Assembly (NCBI GenBank): GCA_041741455.1
Contig: JBGSJZ010000121.1
Span: 23,636 to 87,635 of the forward strand
Direction: 5' to 3'
DNA length: 64,000 nt
From: CALESS01 sp041741455
GTDB lineage: Bacteria > Chloroflexota > Anaerolineae > Anaerolineales > Anaerolineaceae
The notes beneath the pieces were generated by a model, which ran no database searches, was not told the DNA's origin, and worked only from the letters and a program-made list of their open reading frames with translations. The position numbers and the translations under genes were made by a program. Positions within the stretch are counted from its first letter, which is position 1; every line of letters begins with the position of its first letter. This document shows positions 36,611-44,889 of the stretch, piece after piece.

Positions 36611-37398
36611 ATCCTGAAAATCCTGTCGTCACCACTCAATATGCAATCGAAGTCCAAGACATGTCTTTTTACTATGGCAGTTTTCGGGCCGTTAAAGATG
36701 TCAATCTCAAAATCCTTCCCCGCAAGATAACCGCAATTATTGGTCCGTCTGGGTGTGGCAAGAGCACCGTCCTTCGAGCTTTCAACAGGATGAATGACTT
36801 CATTCCAACTGCGCGCCTCGAGGGACAAATCCTCTTTCATGGGGAAAATCTATACAATCCATCTGTTGATCCGGTTCAAGTCCGCAGGATTTTTGGAATG
36901 GTTTTCCAGAAACCCAATCCCTTTCCAAAATCGATTTATGAGAATGTCGCCTGGGGAGCTCGGATCAATGGTTACAAGGGTAATATGGATGAACTGGTTG
37001 AGCAAAGCTTGCGCTCTGCCGCATTATGGGATGAGGTGAAAGATGAGTTGAAAAAATCTGCCTTGGCACTTTCCGGTGGCCAACAGCAACGTTTGTGCAT
37101 TGCCCGTGCCTTGGCCGTTAAACCGGAAATCATCCTGATGGATGAACCTGCCTCCGCTCTGGATCCGATTGCGACACTTAAAATTGAAGAATTAATGCGC
37201 GTACTTTCCGAGCAATATACTATAATTATTGTCACCCACAATATGCAACAGGCTGCGCGCGCTTCTGATTACACTGCATTTTTTACAATGGACGAAGATC
37301 GGGCAGGCGTAATGGTGGAATATGGCGAAACCTCGCAAATCTTTACCAACCCTCGCCACAAGAAAACCGAAGACTACATCACCGGCCGTTTTGGGTAA
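36607..37398 (+). CDS. pstB: Phosphate ABC transporter ATP-binding protein PstB
   Basis: 263-residue ABC ATPase. Walker A GPSGCGKST, PstB-specific RAFNRMND, Q-loop VFQKPNPFPKSIYENVA, signature ALSGGQQQR, Walker B IILMDEPASALDP and switch His in IIVTHNMQQAARAS. Couples ATP hydrolysis to phosphate import by PstCA. All motifs intact; length is normal. Confidence 0.96.
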   Translation: MNPENPVVTTQYAIEVQDMSFYYGSFRAVKDVNLKILPRKITAIIGPSGCGKSTVLRAFNRMNDFIPTARLEGQILFHGENLYNPSVDPVQVRRIFGMVFQKPNPFPKSIYENVAWGARINGYKGNMDELVEQSLRSAALWDEVKDELKKSALALSGGQQQRLCIARALAVKPEIILMDEPASALDPIATLKIEELMRVLSEQYTIIIVTHNMQQAARASDYTAFFTMDEDRAGVMVEYGETSQIFTNPRHKKTEDYITGRFG

Positions 37399-37424
37399 GC
37401 CGGACCATCTGCAAGAGGTAGACA

Positions 37425-38102
37425 ATGCCACGTTATTCAATGGACCGCCAATTAAATCAATTAGAAGATGAAGTTCTCCTTTTGGGCAGTATGGTTGAGC
37501 AGGCTGTGCTCAGTTCGGTAGAAACACTCAGCCGACGCGATATCCGGGCTGCCCACCAGATTCACGAATCGGATCGCCTGATCAATGAGAAGCGTTTTGC
37601 TATCGAGAATAATATCTTGATCATCATTGCCACGCAACAACCTATGGCAAAAGATTTGCGCTTGCTGACGGCCATGCTGGAAGTGATTACAGAGCTTGAA
37701 CGGATGGGGGATTACGCAAAAGGGATTGCGAAAGTAGTTATTCGACTGGGTGAAAGCGAAATCCCGATCCCAATTCGTGACATTACCCAAATGGCTGAGC
37801 TTGCTGTTTCCATGTTGCATCGTGCCCTGGGGGCATTCATTACTGAAAACCCTTCCATTGCGGTAACTATCCCCAAGGAAGACGATGCGGTGGATGGTTT
37901 CTACAACCGCATATACAATAAAATAGTTTCATCAATGATCGCTAATCCGGAAGTAATCGATCATGCCAATCTTTTATTATGGGTGATTCACAACCTGGAA
38001 AGAATGGCAGACCGGGTAACAAATATTTGTGAACGCACAGTTTTTATCACAACTGGCGAACTCTTTGAGCTCGACCAGACAGACGACGAAGACAGCGAGT
38101 GA
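37425..38102 (+). CDS. phoU: Phosphate signalling protein PhoU
   Basis: 225-residue helical protein with two PhoU repeats. Metal-binding ExxxD motifs are present (EVITELERMGDYAKGIAK in repeat 1 and LLWVIHNLERMADRVTNI in repeat 2). PhoU links Pst transport state to the PhoR kinase. Follows pstB by 26 bases with AAGAGG as ribosome site; terminator follows. Confidence 0.95.
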   Translation: MPRYSMDRQLNQLEDEVLLLGSMVEQAVLSSVETLSRRDIRAAHQIHESDRLINEKRFAIENNILIIIATQQPMAKDLRLLTAMLEVITELERMGDYAKGIAKVVIRLGESEIPIPIRDITQMAELAVSMLHRALGAFITENPSIAVTIPKEDDAVDGFYNRIYNKIVSSMIANPEVIDHANLLLWVIHNLERMADRVTNICERTVFITTGELFELDQTDDEDSE

Positions 38103-38116
38103 CCCAGAGAATTGCC

Positions 38117-38146
38117 AGAGCCTGCCTGAACCCAGGCTCTTTATTT
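38117..38146 (+). terminator. Terminator after phoU
   Basis: AGAGCCTG (38117-38124) pairs with CAGGCTCT (38133-38140), then TTATTT. A second small hairpin GGAGA/TCTCC with TTTTTT follows at about 38164-38187. Confidence 0.75.
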
Positions 38147-38199
38147 ACCTTAACCCATAATGAGGAGAATTATCTCCCCATTTTTTAATTTGAAAGTTG

Positions 38200-38205
38200 T
38201 ATAAT
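38200..38205 (+). promoter_or_regulatory. -10 box for the kinase-like/CHAD operon
   Basis: TATAAT at 38200-38205, 43 bases before the start codon; no good -35 at standard spacing, so an activator may be needed. Confidence 0.4.
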
Positions 38206-38247
38206 AGGATGTAAAGTATCTCCAATTCCCTTATAAAGGGGCAGACT

Positions 38248-38997
38248 ATGCTCAAACCTGCTAATTACAAAGGCAAATTAATTATTGTCGAGGGCATCGA
38301 TGGCAGTGGCAAATCCACCCAGATTGATTTACTGCATAAATACCTGCTCTCCCATGGATTCTCGGTTTATTTTTCCGAGTGGAACTCTTCGGATTTGGTT
38401 AAATCCACTACCCGTTTTGGAAAAAAAGATAAATTATTCACACCCACCACTTTCTCTCTCATTCAGGCTACAGATTTTGCTGACCGTTGGGAAAACCACA
38501 TTTTACCCTTGCTGAAAGCCGGCGTCATTGTGTTGGCTGATCGTTTTGCCTTCACTGCCTTTGCCCGGGATGTTGCGCGTGGTGTGGATCCGGAATGGGT
38601 GCGTAACTTATACTCCTTTGCCTCGCAACCGGATATCGCCTTCTATTTCCAGGTGCCATTGGATGTGGCAGTGGATCGCATTACCTCCGCCCGCTCGGAT
38701 ATCAAATATTATGAAGCTGGCATGGACTTGGGCCTATCCGATAATAGAATTACCAGTTTCCGCCTTTTCCAGGGGCGCATTGTTGATCAATACGATTTGA
38801 TGATCCCTGAATACAGTTTCACTGTTATTGATGGTACTCTACCTGTCGAAGAACAGCAAAAACTAGTACGTCAGGTGGTTAAAAAAGCTTTGCGAAACTT
38901 TAAAGGCTTGCCTCACCCAACATTACCTCCTCGTCGCAGGTTAAAAAAGACAGTAGACGATACAACTCCCACCAAACCAGAAGGAGTTGCCCAATGA
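38248..38997 (+). CDS. Thymidylate-kinase-like protein 1
   Basis: 249-residue P-loop kinase of the dTMP kinase fold. Walker A GIDGSGKST at about residue 16, a DR(F) motif in VLADRFAFTAFARD near 97, and YYEAGMDLGLS near 150. Compared with true dTMP kinases (about 205-215 residues) it is longer, lacks the usual EPGGT-type loop after strand 2 and has a basic C-terminal tail (LPPRRRLKKT). Overlaps the second kinase-like gene by 4 bases. Context with CHAD, PhoU and PPK2 suggests a role in phosphate or polyphosphate metabolism; this is inference and the substrate is unknown. Confidence 0.82.
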   Translation: MLKPANYKGKLIIVEGIDGSGKSTQIDLLHKYLLSHGFSVYFSEWNSSDLVKSTTRFGKKDKLFTPTTFSLIQATDFADRWENHILPLLKAGVIVLADRFAFTAFARDVARGVDPEWVRNLYSFASQPDIAFYFQVPLDVAVDRITSARSDIKYYEAGMDLGLSDNRITSFRLFQGRIVDQYDLMIPEYSFTVIDGTLPVEEQQKLVRQVVKKALRNFKGLPHPTLPPRRRLKKTVDDTTPTKPEGVAQ

Positions 38998-39689
38998 CAC
39001 GCGCAGATTTCTATGGTGCAGGGTTTCCTTATCGAAGTATTACCGATTATCCCGGTAGATTAATTGTTCTTGAAGGCACAGATGGTGTCGGTCGTTCCAC
39101 CCAAATTGCGATGTTACGCCGTTGGCTGGAAGAAGCCGGGTATGCCGTTTCAGATACTGGTTTACGCCGGTCCCCACTCACCCAACCTGGCCTGGACGCC
39201 GCCAAGCAAGGTCACACGCTCGGTAAGCTCACTATGAGCCTATTCTATGCCACAGATTTTGCCGACCGGTTGGAGAATCAGATCATTCCAGCATTGCGCG
39301 CCGGCTTCATCGTCCTGTCGGACCGCTATTTTTACTCGGTGATTGCCCGGGATGTCGTGCGCGGAGCCGATCCACGTTGGGCGCGAAAAGTTTACGGCTT
39401 TGCCCTTAAACCCGATTTAGTGCTGTACCTGCGAACGGACTTAGGCAACCTGGTATCACGAATTGTTCACGGTCGTGGCTTCAATTTCTGGGAGGCAGGG
39501 ATGGATGTCACCCGGGCAGATAATCTTTATGATTCATTCGTCATCTATCAATCCCGGATGATTGAGCAACTCGATCAGATGACCAGCGAGTACAATTTCG
39601 TTCAGATTGACGCCTCCCGTTCGGTTTTAACGGTGAATGAAGACTTACGTAAACATATCCGGCCATATCTACCGAGTTCTGGAATTTGA
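38994..39689 (+). CDS. Thymidylate-kinase-like protein 2 (P-loop Lys to Arg)
   Basis: 231-residue paralogue of the upstream protein, sharing RLIVLEGTDG, FYATDFADRLENQIIPALRAG, DRYFYSVIARDVVRGADP and FWEAGMD. Its Walker A reads GTDGVGRST, replacing the catalytic Lys with Arg, so ordinary kinase activity is doubtful. It may act as a regulatory or structural subunit of a heteromer with protein 1 (inference). It overlaps the CHAD gene by 4 bases (TTGA), so all three are cotranslated. Confidence 0.82.
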   Translation: MTRADFYGAGFPYRSITDYPGRLIVLEGTDGVGRSTQIAMLRRWLEEAGYAVSDTGLRRSPLTQPGLDAAKQGHTLGKLTMSLFYATDFADRLENQIIPALRAGFIVLSDRYFYSVIARDVVRGADPRWARKVYGFALKPDLVLYLRTDLGNLVSRIVHGRGFNFWEAGMDVTRADNLYDSFVIYQSRMIEQLDQMTSEYNFVQIDASRSVLTVNEDLRKHIRPYLPSSGI

Positions 39690-40699
39690 AGGCTCATCAA
39701 AACCCCACACCGGTTGCCATCTTTGGGGCTAGTTTAATCTTGCGGCACTTGGATGCCCTGGTAATTGAAATCTCTGGGGTACGGGCAGCCGAGGACATCG
39801 AATTCATTCACCGCATGCGGGTTGCTTCGCGCCGTTTGCGCAATGCCCTTCCAATTTTTCGCCAAGCCTTGCCCACCTCCAAAATGGATGTTTGGAGTAA
39901 GGAAATTCGTAACATAACCCGTTCTCTGGGCGCTGCCCGCGACCTGGATGTGCAACTCGACAGTCTGCAGATATTTCTGGATTCGGTTCATACCATCAGC
40001 CAATTGGTGCCTGGTATTCGTCGGTTGATGCTTCGTTGGGAACAACAAAGATCGAAACTTCAAACGAATGTTCTCAAAGCCCTGGATCATTTCGAATCAG
40101 TCGGGGTTACACAAAAGATACATTCCGCCTTGGACCCTTTGGCTTCTCAATTCGACGCAACGCTTCCACCCCATGCTGATTTATACCAGCTCTCTCACCA
40201 GGTCATTAGCAACCGGTTAGCAGAGTTTTTCTCGCGCGATATAGCCATACGAGATCCTCAGAACATCGCTGAACTTCACGCCCAACGGATATCAGCCAAG
40301 CATTTACGCTACACTATGGAGCTTTTTGCTCCCTTATATTCCAACGATTTACGACCATACCTGAACACCTGTCGAAAATTTCAAGATCAACTAGGCTCCA
40401 TCCATGATTGTGATATCTGGATCGTCCTCTTACCGGAATTTATGTTGCAGGAGAAGCAACGGACTATTAAATACTTTGGGAAACCAGATCCATTCAACCT
40501 GTTGGTTCCTGGTTTGTTGGAATTTCAGACCAATCGCACATCGATGCGCAACACCTTATATTCAGAGTTTATTGCTGATTGGGATTCAGCCATAAGAAAA
40601 GCCCTTTGGCAACAACTTCGAAACCAAATTTCTACCCCTTTGATTTCTCCAACATCCTTTCACAAAACTGATGAAGCCCCTGCTCCCCCTGTAATTTGA
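39686..40699 (+). CDS. CHAD-domain protein
   Basis: 337-residue helical protein with the CHAD pattern of conserved His and basic residues: FIHRMRVASRRLRNALPIFRQ near residue 45, SLGAARDLDVQL near 85, ISAKHLRYTMELF near 205 and LGSIHDCDIW near 240. CHAD domains bind polyphosphate and related anions through this basic surface. It starts with TTG inside the stop of kinase-like protein 2. With the adjacent PPK2 genes and pst operon it supports a polyphosphate theme. No fused CYTH domain. Confidence 0.88.
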   Translation: MKAHQNPTPVAIFGASLILRHLDALVIEISGVRAAEDIEFIHRMRVASRRLRNALPIFRQALPTSKMDVWSKEIRNITRSLGAARDLDVQLDSLQIFLDSVHTISQLVPGIRRLMLRWEQQRSKLQTNVLKALDHFESVGVTQKIHSALDPLASQFDATLPPHADLYQLSHQVISNRLAEFFSRDIAIRDPQNIAELHAQRISAKHLRYTMELFAPLYSNDLRPYLNTCRKFQDQLGSIHDCDIWIVLLPEFMLQEKQRTIKYFGKPDPFNLLVPGLLEFQTNRTSMRNTLYSEFIADWDSAIRKALWQQLRNQISTPLISPTSFHKTDEAPAPPVI

Positions 40700-40717
40700 T
40701 TCGGAAACCAGAATTTA

Positions 40718-40747
40718 CCCCCACCTTCGTTCAAGGTGGGGGTTCGT
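40718..40747. terminator. Convergent terminator
   Basis: Perfect 10-bp stem CCCCCACCTT (40718-40727) with AAGGTGGGGG (40733-40742), followed by TTCGTTT; lies between the CHAD gene and the minus-strand PPK2 operon. Confidence 0.85.
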
Positions 40748-40756
40748 TTCATTATT

Positions 40757-41497
40757 TTACTTTTTCTTCTTCGCTGGGATATCGATTTTCAGTTCCAATT
40801 TGATAATATTCACTACTGTTTCCAGTACCTTTAACCTGGCAAAAAACTTATCATTAGCTTCCACAATGGTCCATGGTGCGGTCAGGGTGGAAGTTTTTAC
40901 CAACATTTCCTCCACTGCCACCTGATATTGAGACCATTTATCCCGGTTTCGCCAATCCTCGTCAGTTAGCTTCCAGCTCTTTGCTGCTGTATTCTGCCGG
41001 TCGGTAAACCTGCGCTCCTGTTCTTCCGGACTGATGTGCAGCCAGAATTTCGCCAGTAGAAAACCAGCTGATACAAGTTGATGCTCAAATTCATTGATCT
41101 CTCGATAAGCCCGCTTCCATTCTGCTGGTGAGCAGAAGCCTTCAATTCTCTCCACCATCACTCGCCCATACCAACTCCGGTCAAAAATCTGAATTTGCTT
41201 TTCCTGCGGAGGCAGGAGCCTTCTCCAGAAGCGATATAAGTAATGGTGGGTTCGGTCTTCTCCGGCTGGTGCTGCAATAGGAAAGACTTCATAACCTCTT
41301 GAATCCAATCTTTCGGTAATCCGTCGAATCGCACCACCTTTACCGGCAGCATCCCAGCCTTCAAACACAATTACCATCGCCCTCCGGCGTACATAAAGCT
41401 CATGCTGCAGAAGAAGTAATTCCTGTTGCAACGGAATTAACTGCCGCTCATAATCTTCTTTGGTCACAACCTGAGTCAAATCAATCCGTTCTAACAT
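40757..41497 (-). CDS. ppk2: PPK2-family polyphosphate kinase (copy A)
   Basis: 246-residue single-domain PPK2, transferring phosphate between polyphosphate and nucleotides. Walker A FEGWDAAGKGG near residue 45, the lid segment FWRRLLPPQEKQ, Walker B IFDRSWYGRVMVER and the C-terminal KWSQYQVAVEEML. The frame extends upstream to 41590, but ATG 41497 follows GGAGGAGGGG and starts the homology. It begins two bases after copy B stops. Direction (polyP synthesis or NMP/NDP phosphorylation) cannot be settled; the short single-domain form suggests class I or III. Confidence 0.92.
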   Translation of the reverse strand: MLERIDLTQVVTKEDYERQLIPLQQELLLLQHELYVRRRAMVIVFEGWDAAGKGGAIRRITERLDSRGYEVFPIAAPAGEDRTHHYLYRFWRRLLPPQEKQIQIFDRSWYGRVMVERIEGFCSPAEWKRAYREINEFEHQLVSAGFLLAKFWLHISPEEQERRFTDRQNTAAKSWKLTDEDWRNRDKWSQYQVAVEEMLVKTSTLTAPWTIVEANDKFFARLKVLETVVNIIKLELKIDIPAKKKK

Positions 41498-41499
41498 GG

Positions 41500-42267
41500 C
41501 TACCCCTCCTCCTCTATTCGCGCCACCCCAGCATCTACATCCGGAATGGCTTTGCCTCTTGCCAATAATGTCTCTTCCATCCTCCGGCAAACCGTTTCGA
41601 TGATTTTATACTGAGCCCAATTGCGATCGGTTGCTTCAATGATGGTCCAAGGTCCCCATTCGGTCTCAGTCCGCTCCAGCATCTCCTCATAAGCTGCCAG
41701 GTATCGATCGTACTTTTCATGATGTTTCCAATCTTCCTTTTCCACCCGCCAGCTCTGTAAACGATCCTTTTCCAGGCTCTTAAACCGCTTTTTTTGCTCA
41801 CTCTTGCTAATGTGTAACAGAAACTTGATGATAGTCATCCCATCATCCACATGCGTTCGTTCAAAATCCACAATATCCTGGAAAGCCGTCCTCCACACAT
41901 TTGGTGGTGTCAGGTGCTCAACCCGCTCTACCAGCACCCGCCCGTACCAACTTCGATCAAAGATAGCAATTTCTCCGTGGTTAGGTAGGCGTCGCCAGAA
42001 ACGCCAAAGCCAGGGCATACTGGCTTCCAATTCAGTAGCGCCTTTTATTGGGTGGATGCGGAAGCCACGCGGGTCCATGTATTGCACAAGATGGTTAATC
42101 GAGGTACCTTTTCCGCTGGAATCCCAGCCCTCAAAGATGATGGTGACCGGTACACCGTTTTCCCAGCATGCTCTTTGGAAAAGCGTCAGCCGTGGTGCTA
42201 GCACATTCATGCGCTGCTTATATTCTTTTTTGCCCATTTTCAAATCAAGATCAATTTTTTCCAGCAT
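41500..42267 (-). CDS. ppk2: PPK2-family polyphosphate kinase (copy B)
   Basis: 255-residue paralogue of copy A with FEGWDSSGKGTS as Walker A, FWRRLPNHGE as lid and IFDRSWYGRVLVERVE as Walker B. Clear sequence divergence from copy A (for example WKHHEKYDRYLAAYEEML versus WRNRDKWSQYQVAVEEML) suggests different nucleotide preferences rather than a recent duplication. The start at 42267 follows AAAAAAGGAGG and is one base from the carotenoid gene stop. Confidence 0.92.
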   Translation of the reverse strand: MLEKIDLDLKMGKKEYKQRMNVLAPRLTLFQRACWENGVPVTIIFEGWDSSGKGTSINHLVQYMDPRGFRIHPIKGATELEASMPWLWRFWRRLPNHGEIAIFDRSWYGRVLVERVEHLTPPNVWRTAFQDIVDFERTHVDDGMTIIKFLLHISKSEQKKRFKSLEKDRLQSWRVEKEDWKHHEKYDRYLAAYEEMLERTETEWGPWTIIEATDRNWAQYKIIETVCRRMEETLLARGKAIPDVDAGVARIEEEG

Positions 42268-42268
42268 C

Positions 42269-43075
42269 CTATCCTCCTTTTTTGCAGCTTCCCAGCCAGC
42301 CGATGATGATCCATGGCAGCATGGCAAATAAGCCTGCTATGCCTGCCCCACCCAACCCAATATATGCGTTCGTGATAACCGTTGCAGCTGCCTGGTTTGT
42401 ATAAGAAATAATTGCCCAACATTCAGGCACACCCTCTACTGGCCGTCTGATCCGTATCGTTACAAATTGATAAACAGCCACTGAAACAAATGTTGTCAAC
42501 CACCATCCGATAAAATTATGAATTGGAATACCAAAAAACGCACCATCTACTTCCCAAACCCAATGACCCGCCGCCACCATCATCGGATCCATCCCTACAT
42601 CCCAGGCTGTCATCACCATCCCTGCAATCACTGCCATGCCCAACCGCCGCAGAATTCCGGCCTTTCCATCAGGCATGATCAATCGTTCAGCAATGACCAT
42701 GGAGGGATACATCATCATAAACCAGGCAATCGGGATGAGCAATGGAACCAGCCCTAAAAACTTAACCCCCAACTGATTGGTGTAATGATACGGTCCATAA
42801 ACCAGACCCGTTGCCACACCGATGCTTTCCATCCCCAGGCTGATGAAAAACATACATCCTAATAAGATCAAGGTTGCCTTCCATCCATTTCGTTGACCTG
42901 CATGTAGAATTGAAAAGGCAAAACCCGCCAGGGTATTCAAAGGGGTCAACCACGAGCTTATGTGAAAACCTGACACTCCCAAAATTACTGCTACAATTGT
43001 CATGAGAATATAAAGGATCAGCAAGCCCGCCGTTATCCTTCGCACGATTACCTCCAACCTTTCAAACTCAATCAC
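42269..43075 (-). CDS. Carotenoid biosynthesis protein (CruF-like)
   Basis: 268-residue membrane protein with about seven helices, of the DUF422/CruF family whose known members hydrate carotenoid ends. Landmarks: GMESIGVATGLVYGPYHY near residue 80, MMYPSMVIAERL, AWDVGMDPMM and FFGIPIHNFIGWWLT. It is the first gene of an operon with the two PPK2 genes, a surprising pairing. No crtB, crtI or crtE is in the window. The upstream region shared with the plus-strand gene at 43190 is 114 bases. Confidence 0.85.
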   Translation of the reverse strand: MIEFERLEVIVRRITAGLLILYILMTIVAVILGVSGFHISSWLTPLNTLAGFAFSILHAGQRNGWKATLILLGCMFFISLGMESIGVATGLVYGPYHYTNQLGVKFLGLVPLLIPIAWFMMMYPSMVIAERLIMPDGKAGILRRLGMAVIAGMVMTAWDVGMDPMMVAAGHWVWEVDGAFFGIPIHNFIGWWLTTFVSVAVYQFVTIRIRRPVEGVPECWAIISYTNQAAATVITNAYIGLGGAGIAGLFAMLPWIIIGWLGSCKKGG

Positions 43076-43189
43076 CCTGAATGGATTTAGTGTAACGCAA
43101 ACTCAACTTCAAATCAATCACCAAATCAGTGTTGCCTTTGTATAATATTCTTGTAGAATATAAATGTAAATAATCCACAAGGAGTTGAC

Positions 43190-44257
43190 ATGACCACCCA
43201 ATCACCTCAAGATCAAATAAACAGCCAATTGAACAACATCCGCTGGTCATTTGAAAAATTACAGAAACAGGTAAAACTGACATCAGCTAGGGATCGCATC
43301 GAGGACTTGGATACAAAACTCAAAGGTCTGTCTCAACGCATCCTGGCCTTGCGCAATCGAGGTTATCCTTTCGAAAAGATCCTGGAATCCCAGGCAAATG
43401 ATCTGCTGAAGAAATGGATGCCCTTACGCCAAGCCGTACAGATCCACATCAATCAACAAGCCTCTATCCTGGAAGCTGCCCTGCGGCCTTTGGAAGCCAA
43501 ACTTGGGCAAGCAGTCAATGCAACCCGCAGCCCGGCGCTTGCTGCACCGATTCTAAAAGCCCTGGAAGCCGAATTGGATAACCTGGAGAATAAAGCCTCC
43601 GCCTCGGAAACCACCATTTCTGGTATGTATGACACTTTGGAAGGAGAGGCTAACCAGGTTTTTACTCACCTGACTCGGCTGGAATGGTCTTACACTGCAC
43701 TTGAACAGGCCTGTTTCAAATTGATGCCCACCGAGGCTTTGATTATGGCCATAAAAGCCGTTTGGACCCGTGATGGTCGAGAAGACGATCAGGATCCCGA
43801 TGGGATTTTATACCTGACTGATCAGCGTTTGTTGTTTGAACATAAAGAAGAAGTTGCTACAAAAAAAGTGCTTTTCATTACCACTGAGCGTAAGATGGTT
43901 CAACAGCTTATAGCAGAAGCTCCAGTAGCTTTGGTTCAGGATATTCAGGCTACCAAACAGGGTGTCTTCAAGAACGAAGACCACTTGACTTTGCGTTTCA
44001 GCAGTGGTGCTCCCTATCAACAAATGCATTTCCATTTGGACGGTCAAAATTGTAACGATTGGAAAGTCCTAATCAATCGCGTCTTGACGGGTGATATGAC
44101 AAAAGACCGGGCAGTTGCGGTTGACCAGGTGGAAGTTGAAAAGGTCAAGAATGCCCCCACCATCTGCCCTAATTGTGGTGGTACCATTCGCCAGGTAATT
44201 CTGCGCGGCCAGGAATCCATTAATTGTGAATATTGTGGCGGTGTCATCCGTTTGTAA
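43190..44257 (+). CDS. Bacterial PH-like protein with C-terminal zinc ribbon
   Basis: 355-residue soluble protein without a named family. Residues 1-190 are strongly helical and likely coiled coil. Residues about 200-300 carry a PH/GRAM-like strand pattern (ILYLTDQRLLFE ... KNEDHLTLRFSSG). The C-terminus is a zinc ribbon, CPNCGG ... CEYCGGVIRL. A TATAAT lies upstream at 43141-43146 with AAGGAG as ribosome site. Divergent from the carotenoid-PPK2 operon. Function unknown; a membrane-surface or scaffold role is possible. Confidence 0.75.
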   Translation: MTTQSPQDQINSQLNNIRWSFEKLQKQVKLTSARDRIEDLDTKLKGLSQRILALRNRGYPFEKILESQANDLLKKWMPLRQAVQIHINQQASILEAALRPLEAKLGQAVNATRSPALAAPILKALEAELDNLENKASASETTISGMYDTLEGEANQVFTHLTRLEWSYTALEQACFKLMPTEALIMAIKAVWTRDGREDDQDPDGILYLTDQRLLFEHKEEVATKKVLFITTERKMVQQLIAEAPVALVQDIQATKQGVFKNEDHLTLRFSSGAPYQQMHFHLDGQNCNDWKVLINRVLTGDMTKDRAVAVDQVEVEKVKNAPTICPNCGGTIRQVILRGQESINCEYCGGVIRL

Positions 44258-44278
44258 TATTCTCTGGCTTCTTGCTAA

Positions 44279-44324
44279 AACCCAAAACGTCTGCTTGTTG
44301 TAAACCAGGCAGACGTTTTGGGTT
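44279..44324. terminator. Convergent terminator
   Basis: Perfect 16-bp stem AACCCAAAACGTCTGC (44279-44294) with its complement (44309-44324), separated by 14 bases. Confidence 0.88.
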
Positions 44325-44349
44325 GTTTCACAGACGCGACCAATTTCGG

Positions 44350-44889
44350 CTAAATTGCAAACCAGCGTCCAATCGTTGCCCCGCTATAGGCAAAAATAAA
44401 TTGTTTGATGATTTTGCCGATGAGTGTCCATAAAAAGAAGCGCCAGATGGGCATTTTTAGAATTCCAGCAGAAATTCCCGCCATATCAAACAATGGATTA
44501 GGAATAATCGCAAGGACCAATATGGTGATTTCCCCATATTTCTTCATCCACTCGTCAATTCTATTTGCCCATTTAGAATTCGAGACGACATTTTGACCCG
44601 AAAAACCAGCCAGATAACCGGAAAATTCCCCCAGCGCCGACCCCAGTCCGGCAAAAATTGCAATCCAGAATGGGTTGAACAACATCCCCATCGCCCCGGT
44701 AAAGGCGATGCCTGGAACCGGCAGGATGATGGTGGCACTGCTGAAAAGTGAGATCAGGAAAATCCCGGGGTAACCTAAGGCTTCCAGGTTCTGAATCTTA
44801 TCCCGAAACACAAACAATAGCACCGAGAATCCAATTACACTGGCTAAAATGACTATACGAATAATCTTGGTGCGCGTGTCCTTAGTCAC
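44350..44889 (-). CDS. VTT/DedA-like membrane protein
   Basis: 179-residue protein with about five helices of the VTT (SNARE-associated) family. Visible landmarks are PGIFLISLFSSATIILPVPG, the GLGSALGEFSGYLAGFSG re-entrant motif and PNPLFDMAGISAG. Relatives act in phospholipid scrambling or undecaprenyl-phosphate translocation. Its start overlaps the uridine kinase stop by 8 bases, so it is cotranslated with udk. Confidence 0.85.
   Translation of the reverse strand: MTKDTRTKIIRIVILASVIGFSVLLFVFRDKIQNLEALGYPGIFLISLFSSATIILPVPGIAFTGAMGMLFNPFWIAIFAGLGSALGEFSGYLAGFSGQNVVSNSKWANRIDEWMKKYGEITILVLAIIPNPLFDMAGISAGILKMPIWRFFLWTLIGKIIKQFIFAYSGATIGRWFAI

Noticed and set aside
41498..41590. Longer start for PPK2 copy A
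   Set aside because: It overlaps the end of copy B, while ATG 41497 has a strong ribosome site and begins the homology.
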